Shown: in pieces, positions 34,601-38,437 of the stretch
Position numbering within the stretch: the stretch's first letter is position 1
How the letters are laid out: the number at the start of each line of letters is the position of its first letter
Origin: Scenedesmus sp. ARA3
Lineage: Eukaryota; Chlorophyta; Chlorophyceae; Sphaeropleales; Scenedesmaceae
Assembly (NCBI GenBank): GCA_004335835.1
Contig: RWJK01000848.1
Span: forward strand, 1-38,437
Direction of reading: 5' to 3'
DNA length: 38,437 bases
Translations under genes and position numbers: made by a program
The notes under the pieces: generated by a model
What the model was told of the DNA's origin: nothing
The model's input: only the letters and a program-made list of their open reading frames with translations
The model's database searches: none

Positions 34601-36076
34601 AGCTGCTGCTGGAGCATCCACAAAGCTAGCTAGAAACAAAGACGGCTTGCGTTGTGTGTGGTTGTGTGCTGAGCTGGCCCCTGGTGACATGTCACCAGGA
34701 ACAACAGAGCTCAGCACATGACCACAAACAAGAAGTGTAGACCATCAAGCCAGAACGATATGAAGAACACCAGGCATGCACGAAGCAAGCTAGAAACAAG
34801 GCCGGCTCGGCCTGTGTGTGGTCGTGTGCTGAGCTGGCCCCTGGTGACGTAGTACCAGCAACCATGCCAGCACATGGCCACACACAAGCACTGCATACTG
34901 TCAAACCAGAACAACGCGAACAACACCAGGCATGCAACAATAGCAGCGTGCACCAACACGATCTCATCCGGCTGCTGCTGCAGCATACACGAATCAAGCT
35001 AAACACGAACGCGGCTTGGGTTGTGTGTGGTTGTGTGCTGAGCTGGCCCCTGGTGACACATCACCAGGAACAACAGAGATCAGCACATGACCACAAACAA
35101 GAAGTGTAGACCATCAAACCAGAACGAGATGAAGAACACCAGGCATGCACGAAGCAAGCTAGGAAAAAAACGGCTTGGGTGGTGTGTGGTCATGTGCTGA
35201 GCTGGCCCCTGGTGACATGGCACCAGCACCATTTTACCGCATGACCACACACAAGCATTGCATGCCGTCAAAACAGAACAATACAAACAATGCCAGCCAT
35301 GCACCAACAGCAGAAGGCACCAAACACAGCCTCATATGGCTGCTGCTGCAGCAACCACAAAGCTAGCAGGAGACCAAGGCAGCTTGGGTTGTGTATGGTG
35401 GTGTGCTGAGATGGCCCCCTGGTGACGTCGTACCAGGCAGCGTTGTCAGCACATGACCACATACACAAGCCCTGCATAGCATCAATTCAAACGCAGAACA
35501 GAACAGACAGACATACAAACAGCCCCACAAACCAAAACACATGACAGCTCACCTCGCTCACTAGAGGTGATTTCGCCCAAGTCCACGCCGCTGCAACCAC
35601 CAACACAACCAGCAGATCAAAGCCAAACACGCAGCTAGCCGACTGCTGCACGATCAGTCCTTCCATCCCCTTTCAGTTGAACGCCCCTCAAGCTCACCTC
35701 ACTCGATGCTGATGATCTCGCCCAGGTCCACGCCCCGCACATCCACTGGGGCCAGCCACTCCAGCGTGCCATAGCCAGGCCGCTCCACCCTGAACCCTGA
35801 CAGGTGCATCACACCAACCGTACACAAAGCAACCAATCCCGCAGCCCCTTCTGCTGCTGTGGCAACCACAACAGGACTGGCAACAGACAGCAAAGCCCCA
35901 CAAACCAAAGAAGCAACCACTCACCTCGCTCGATGCTGATGATCTCGCCCAGGTCCACGCCGCGCACATCCACAGGGGCAAGCCACTCCAGCGTGCCATA
36001 GCCAGGCCGCTCCACCCTGAACCCTGACAGCCGGCTCAGCGCCGCAGGGTTCTGTGCCGCCAGCGCCTGCATCAGC

Positions 36077-36110
<34 letters not shown>

Positions 36111-36830
36111 TGGCGATTGTTGATTGCAACCAACAGGCCGAACACTGACAGCCAGCTCAGTGCGGCAGGCTTTCAAGCCCTGCTAGCGGCTGCAACTGGG
36201 TACACAGAGATAGTACACACGCATTAGAGCAATATCACAGGCAGACACACTGGGCTGCTGCTCTCCTGCCTTGTTGACGAGAAAGCAAAGGCAACACACA
36301 CCTGCAGCTCCTTGTCTCCTGGCTCAGTGCTGTAGCCAAGCACAGCAAGCTTGCCCAACATCTGCTCTGCTGCTGTGTGCCATGTTTGAAAATGCAAGCT
36401 GGAACAAGTCAGCGCCTGCTGCTGGCACAACTCAACAATGACTGCCACACTGCATACCGCAGCCATCAACCCTATCGATCAACAAGCTGGACCCTCAAAC
36501 CCTGTCCTGCCCTGAGCTTCATACACAAGGAACAACAAATTCTTTACAGATACAACACACACCTGCAGCTCCTTGTCTCCCGGCTCTGTGCTGTAGCCAA
36601 GCGCAGCAAGCTTGCCCAACCTCGGAGCATCGCCAGCAGCAGCAGCAGCAGCAGCACTACTGCCGCCACGCTTGTCGCTGCTGCGGGCAGCAGCAGCACC
36701 ACCATCAGGGCTGCCATCTTCTGCATGCTGCTGCTGCTGCTGCTGCTTGGCTGTGCCGTTGCTCAGTGGCGCCTCTGGGCTCTGCTGCTGCTGCTGGTAG
36801 GGGGACCTGCGAGTTGGGGGCGTCCTGCGG

Positions 36831-36861
<31 letters not shown>

Positions 36862-38437
36862 CAGCAGCAAAAGTTTCAGGTGTTTGAGCATGAGCGAGCC
36901 AGACAAGGCCACATACGCGCACTTTTCACACAAACAATGTAAGTATGTGCTGACGTGAAATTCCAACAGCAGCACACCTGGCAGGCGTGCCGTCGTCCTG
37001 CTGCTGCCACCTGCCTCCCATGCAGCCATAGGCTGAGACTGTAACACAACACAAGTAATCACAAAAGTAGCGCATGCAGTCACAACTCACCTAGCAGGCG
37101 TGCCGTCCTCCTGTTGCTGCTGCCCCCTGCCACCCATAGCAGGACTAAAGCTGCTGCCCGCAGCAGGCGTAGTTGAAGGTGGCGGGCTGCGAATGAACAG
37201 CCTGTGGGGGTTGTCACGCACCGGCAGCAGCAGCGCGGCGGCGGGAGAGCCGGATCTGTTGCTTGCTGCGCCGCCTGCTGCTGCTGCTGCGTCTGCTGCT
37301 GCTGCTGGGCTGGCCGCTGCTGACAGGCTGAAAGGGGAGCTGCCGCCTGCAGCGAGATGAATGAATAAGACAAGAGGCGACAACAAGTCAGAGCGCAGTG
37401 TAAGCGGCACACAGGTACAACACCAGATGCACAAATTCAGTTGGAACCACATCAAGAATGTTAATGGGCAAAAGAATCCCGTCCGCACCTGCTGTCCTGG
37501 TTCCGTAGCCGCCACTTGCTGGCGCCAGTCCAAACTCCAGTGTGGCCATACAGCAGCATGTGGGCACACACAATCAAGACAGACACGCAGCATCTTTAAT
37601 CGCCCCTAAGAACCTGAGCGCACCTGCAGTCCTGGTTCCGTAGCCGCCGCTGGCCGGTGCCAGTCCAAGTTTGGGCGTGGCAGTGCGCAGCGTGAGCAGC
37701 ATGCGGGTACAACACCAACTGCACAAATCCATGTAAAACCACATCAGGTTATGCAAAAGAATCCCGTCCGCACCTGCTGTCCTGGTCCCATAGCCGCCAC
37801 TTGCTGGGGCCAATCCAAACTTGGGGGTTGCGGTGCGCAGCGTAAGCAGCATGCGGATAGAACACAAGCTGAAAAACCACCACAAGTTTCAAACCAAATC
37901 AAGATTCCACCACTCACCCCTGCCCGTACCTGCTGTCCTGGTTCCGTAGCCTCCGCTTGCCGGCGCCAGTCCAAACTTGGGCGTGGCGGTGCGCAGCGTG
38001 AGCAGTGGCGAGGGCCGCATGCTGGTGACAGCGCTGCGCACCGGCCGCTGGCTGATGCCCACCTGCAAATAGCACATTGACAGTACAAAGTATCTGTTGT
38101 GGGATGGTTGACCCTAAACAGAAAGGAGCTTGCTAACATTGCAAGGGTGGGTGCGCAGCCGAGGGAGGGGCGCATGCAAGCATCCTGGCAACAAACTCAC
38201 ACATTGTACAGCGCTGTAACACAGCTCACAAACATGTCACAGTATCTGCAATAGCCTACCTTGTGCTCTGGCACGTTGATCGTCGGCAGCGGCTGCAGCA
38301 CGCCGTACGGCTGCTGGCCCACCGTTGCCGGCGCAACAGCAGCAGCAGCCGGCGCAGCCGCCGCAGGGTTCAGGCCGCCGCCAAAGCCAAAACCGCCGGC
38401 CGCCGGGGCGGCAGGGTTTTGCGGCGCGCCGAACAGG
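20598..38437 (-). CDS. NUP98: NUP98-NUP96 nucleoporin precursor (5' end outside window)
   Basis: This multi-exon gene encodes the C-terminal part of NUP98 and the whole of NUP96, which build the nuclear pore: NUP98 as an FG-repeat barrier/mRNA-export factor, NUP96 as a Y-complex scaffold (known). Phase-compatible exons seen: 38260-38437, 37930-38062, 37091-37346, about 36563-36900, 35925-36066, 31403-31641, 30896-30998, 26715-28177, 25800-26360, 24433-24608, 23595-24037, 22908-23074, about 22343-22433 and 20598-21575. Diagnostic residues are FGFGGG and PYGVLQPLP, VRDNPHRLFIRSP, RPGYGTLEWLAPVDVRGVDL, KPPVGSGLNTACKVTL, KPEGGIWIFEVDHFSRYG (autoproteolysis between F and S), LMLGRSFRPSWGPNGVLA, and helical NUP96 segments such as FGLWLWYGLPSTEP. 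Many exons also have partial tandem duplicates in the introns, so alternative isoforms are possible. The fused gene order agrees with opisthokont and plant-type NUP98-96 precursors. Confidence 0.88.
21803..22590 (-). repeat. Six tandem copies of the GWLRSMLGLPLPWLHSAQ exon
   Basis: Copies end at donors near 21805, 21930, 22050, 22210 and 22343; a sixth partial copy spans about 22530-22585. The 22343-22433 copy is complete (acceptor TGTCAG, then VTAPQWADDPQLVGWLRSML) and fits the previous exon in phase 0. Copies at 21930 and 22050 keep the core frame. The one at 21805 has a 4-base loss and the one at 22210 an in-frame stop. CTG-type repeats precede the complete copy. The spacers contain AAACCCTGAACC-like telomere-related heptamers. 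Confidence 0.75.
22591..22907. other. NUP96 intron sequence without recognised element
   Basis: Between the sixth WLHSAQ copy and the next exon I see only unique, locally AT-rich DNA (about 22740-22850). No coding signal, RNA gene or repeat is evident. Confidence 0.5.
22908..23074 (-). other. NUP96 exon (SFAAQLLLLNTPAAAVWAPF)
   Basis: Starts after an ACGCAG acceptor in phase 2 and ends AIQRLLQ at a GTGAGC donor in phase 0. It reads YERVAIALCGSFAAQLLLL and VWAPFVALHIPSD, aligning with the NUP96 helix pair of the ASYAGQL...WAIFVLLHI type. It is the only NUP96 exon in this part without an obvious duplicate. Confidence 0.8.
23424..24037 (-). other. NUP96 exon and a partial tandem copy of its end
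   Basis: The main exon 23595-24037 starts with G|TAC (YGLPSTEPVAAVTRAF), contains DTQYALLQLHAL and ends NPLDCSTAWQLLGVLQAVGA-type helix residues then RRQE at a GTGAGT donor. The final 27 codons recur intact at about 23424-23505 with the same donor. Either end could splice in phase to the 23074 exon. Confidence 0.8.
24295..24890 (-). other. NUP96 exon (EWSRAFGLWLW) with flanking partial copies
   Basis: The main exon 24433-24608 (phase 0 in, phase 2 out) encodes AWARAGLLPGHICTPRRLLL, a poly-Ala run and ALQLEWSRAFGLWLW, matching the NUP96 QLDWKRSLAIHLWY-type motif. A copy of its end lies at about 24296-24370. Copies of its start lie at about 24690-24755 and 24830-24885. Each start copy is preceded, on the sense strand, by a CTG tract. 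Confidence 0.75.
24876..24944. repeat. 23-bp tandem repeat, three perfect copies
   Basis: Three exact head-to-tail units beginning CCCACGCAAATCATTG and ending CAAAAAG, at 24876, 24899 and 24922. The first unit overlaps the end of an exon duplicate. Confidence 0.95.
25052..25157. mobile_element. Foldback (MITE-like) inverted repeat
   Basis: GATTGCAGTTGATTACTAGG plus TGTTG at the left end is exactly inverted at the right end. Similarity continues into a T-rich and GTGTGT stretch, giving arms of about 40 bp and a short loop. It sits in a NUP96 intron. No coding capacity and no clear target duplication are visible, so transposon origin is inferred. Confidence 0.55.
25165..26360 (-). other. NUP96 exon with three tandem copies of its 3' end
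   Basis: The main exon 25800-26360 (187 codons, phase 0 both ends) runs VLYEYIDGEDG, an acidic/Ser linker, AAFQRKAALSKWLQRKLKPA, DALLWAVLHLMSGRQAAAA and AAGDTRLATLLAAAG, ending ANIVQQVQ. It matches the NUP96 RRRAFSRWL...VFSYLTGKRISEA...GDHRLALLLSQ region. The final ANIVQQVQ segment with its donor recurs near 25172, 25388 and 25580, with progressive loss of the GDTRLATLLAAA part. Confidence 0.82.
26554..28177 (-). other. NUP96 N-terminal exon (GRSFRPSWGPNG) and end duplicate
   Basis: The exon 26715-28177 starts KSPAGGSQQSQEPELTFGG, has TQQQQQQRKLRFSDAAEA, LLNLRGAFFRRGG, DASLMLGRSFRPSWGPNG and GLELHLQYSSAAG, and ends HMRDLWQLVK. GRSFRxxWGPN is a NUP96 hallmark. Poly-Gln and poly-Ala tracts make it much longer than the animal equivalent. 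The last codons (MRDLWRLVK) and donor recur at about 26554-26585. A copy of the exon start is at about 28275-28340. Confidence 0.85.
28470..28940. repeat. Imperfect ~170-250-bp intron repeats
   Basis: A block containing GCAGCAGGCTGxTTGCAGC, CAACCAGCC and CAAACGCGCTGCTAC recurs at about 28475 and 28640, with a partial third copy at about 28885. No coding signal. Confidence 0.6.
28960..29248. repeat. 17-bp minisatellite, 17 perfect copies
   Basis: The unit TGATGCACAGCCACACC is repeated 17 times without change (289 bp). Partial units flank it. Because 17 is not a multiple of three and no frame meets a stop, all minus-strand frames translate as the same 17-residue repeat (CASGVAVHQVWLCIRCG). The long open frames here are artefacts of this. 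Confidence 0.97.
29424..30480. repeat. ~245-bp intron tandem repeat
   Basis: GCGGCTGCACAGCTGAGCGG recurs at about 29655, 29909 and 30152. A companion block, CAGCTGCGCAGCTGCC then GCACGCACCGTCCGCC, follows each time, with partial units outside. It is part of the intron between the HFS exon and the NUP96 N-terminal exon. Confidence 0.75.
30699..30998 (-). other. NUP98/NUP96 autoproteolysis exon (HFS) and a copy lacking HFS
   Basis: Exon 30896-30998 reads VDHFSRYGVPMDEDGSSDEG then an acidic stretch and YGFGTPPG, entering in phase 0 and leaving in phase 1. HFS is the NUP98 self-cleavage site; cleavage between Phe and Ser frees NUP96 (known). A downstream copy at about 30699-30788 repeats YGVPMDEDG through FGTPPG and the donor. 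It lacks VDHFS, and available acceptors do not give the right phase, so it is probably a pseudo-exon. Confidence 0.85.
31110..31641 (-). other. NUP98 autoproteolytic-domain exon, three copies of its end
   Basis: Exon 31403-31641 reads EVAVYMSSSEGAEP, KPPVGSGLNTACKVTLTGV, FRKRLARYCSEMGARFIDY and KPEGGIWIFE, the C-terminal half of the NUP98 APD fold. Truncated copies of the RLARYC-to-WIFE end with functional-looking donors lie at about 31267-31335 (partly deleted, FVSYKPEGG) and 31110-31199 (SKAGARSVDYKPEGG). The 31110 copy could splice in frame. A sense CTG tract directly precedes the full exon. Confidence 0.85.
31780..33645. repeat. ~120-400-bp intron tandem repeat, about nine copies
   Basis: A landmark of GCGCACACACAAGCCTCGCC followed by a GTGTGACA-like block recurs near 31797, 31990, 32275, 32485, 32603, 32999, 33212, 33422 and 33615. 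Units also share a GTGTGTGCATCAGCTTTGA block. No gene is supported here; open frames are repeat shadows. Confidence 0.7.
33634..33763. mobile_element. 130-bp near-perfect inverted repeat (foldback)
   Basis: TAGGGTGTGACAGTTCCACA at the left end is exactly inverted at 33744-33763. Pairing continues through TATRTAAATGAC into a GTCGTC/GACGAC-rich stem, with a perfect GTCGTCGTCGTC/GACGACGACGAC centre. The left arm continues from the intron tandem repeat. It may be a MITE, an inverted duplication of a repeat unit, or a small-RNA hairpin; sequence alone does not decide. Confidence 0.7.
33895..35490. repeat. Nine-copy intron repeat with 367-bp higher-order period
   Basis: Units start GTGTGCTGAGCTGGCCCCTG at about 33895, 34099, 34300, 34433, 34654, 34811, 35021, 35180 and 35388. 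From 34433 long (about 210-220) and short (about 157) units alternate, so unit 34654 to 35021 and 35021 to 35388 are both 367 bp. Many units carry a GGTGACxTxxCACC palindrome. No coding signal. Confidence 0.8.
35550..36066 (-). other. NUP98 autoproteolytic-domain exon (RPGYGTLEW), three copies
   Basis: The full exon 35925-36066 (phase 0 in, phase 1 out) reads ALAAQNPAALSRLSGFRVER then PGYGTLEWLAPVDVRGVDLG and EIISIERG, the APD motif corresponding to GRxGYGSIxFxG. A copy at 35699-about 35800 repeats FRVERPGYG to ISIE with a donor. A shorter, altered copy (VDLGEITSS) is at about 35550-35598. A CTG tract precedes the full exon on the sense strand. Confidence 0.85.
36299..36900 (-). other. NUP98 linker exon and partial copy
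   Basis: The exon ending at 36563 reads a Pro/Gln/Ala-rich linker (RRTPPTRRSPYQQQQQSPEA) then LGKLAALGYSTEPGDKELQ, the strand that opens the APD (LxxxGYYTxPxxxxL-type in other species). The upstream boundary (about 36,900) is not certain. A copy of LGKLAVLGYSTEPGDKELQ with donor lies at 36302-36370. Confidence 0.75.
36975..37346 (-). other. NUP98 linker exon (RDNPHRLFIRSP) and degenerate copy
   Basis: Exon 37091-37346 (phase 2 in, phase 2 out) reads GSSPFSLSAAASPAAAADAA, ALLLPVRDNPHRLFIRSPPP and GGRGQQQQEDGTPAR. It matches the plant NUP98 LFIPRENPRALVIRP-type segment. A degenerate copy of its last part (MAAWEAGGS...ARLPG) with a GTGTGC donor is at about 36978-37040. Confidence 0.8.
37489..38062 (-). 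other. NUP98 exon (FGLAPASGGYGTRTAG), four tandem copies
   Basis: The complete copy 37930-38062 starts VGISQRPVRSAVTSMRPSPL after a TTGCAG acceptor and ends FGLAPASGGYGTRTAG in phase 1. Three shorter copies end at donors 37774, 37624 and 37489, keeping LLTLRTATPKFGLAPASGGY or only the second half. Each copy keeps a good donor but loses the original acceptor. Confidence 0.82.
38260..38437 (-). other. NUP98 FG/linker exon, cut by the window end
   Basis: Reads LFGAPQNPAAPAAGGFGFGG, an Ala/Pro spacer, and QQPYGVLQPLPTINVPEHK to a GTAGGC donor in phase 0. FG dipeptides followed by a PYGxLxxLP segment mark the junction of the NUP98 FG region with its linker. The FG domain continues beyond 38437. 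Confidence 0.82.

Overview
The window is nuclear DNA from a eukaryote, most likely a chlorophycean green alga. Supporting signs are short GT-AG introns, dense (CTG)n/(CAG)n tracts inside and outside exons, a Ser-Pro-repeat wall-type glycoprotein, a plant-type interstitial telomere repeat (TTTAGGG), and an NUP98 region that resembles plant NUP98. The genus is not determinable by eye; Scenedesmaceae-like algae and Haematococcus are guesses. Most long open frames are translated CTG/CAG or minisatellite repeats, not genes.

Layout. (1) About 95-4245, + strand: the 3' part of a putative secreted, cysteine-rich, hydroxyproline-rich (Ser-Pro repeat) extracellular glycoprotein, in which nearly every exon occurs as 2-4 tandem copies. 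(2) About 5.3-20.4 kb, - strand: four head-to-tail units of about 3.3-4 kb. Each carries a three-exon SERAC1-like alpha/beta-hydrolase gene with an unrecognised C-terminal domain (copies A-D) and, beyond its 3' end, a fragment of the last exon of the neighbouring nucleoporin gene. Copy D is intact (559 codons). A and C each show one frame disruption. B is a clear pseudogene with a different C-terminus. (3) 20598-38437, - strand, 5' end outside the window: a NUP98-NUP96 gene. It carries the C-terminal FG/linker part, the autoproteolytic domain with the His-Phe-Ser cleavage site, and all of NUP96. I could join its exons in phase at almost every junction. Introns hold partial duplicates of neighbouring exons, minisatellites, higher-order tandem repeats and two foldback elements.

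The dominant theme is local tandem duplication at every scale: 17-bp minisatellite, roughly 150-370-bp intron repeats, single exons (2-6 copies), and whole gene units. Sense-strand CTG tracts sit just 5' of many 3' splice sites, and CAG tracts sit just 3' of the exon-1 donor in all four hydrolase genes. The conserved TACGTCAC-containing block 70-106 nt upstream of each hydrolase start codon is a candidate shared promoter element. The best candidates for undescribed biology are the hydrolase with the novel C-terminal domain and its array, and the exon-duplication landscape of NUP98-NUP96.
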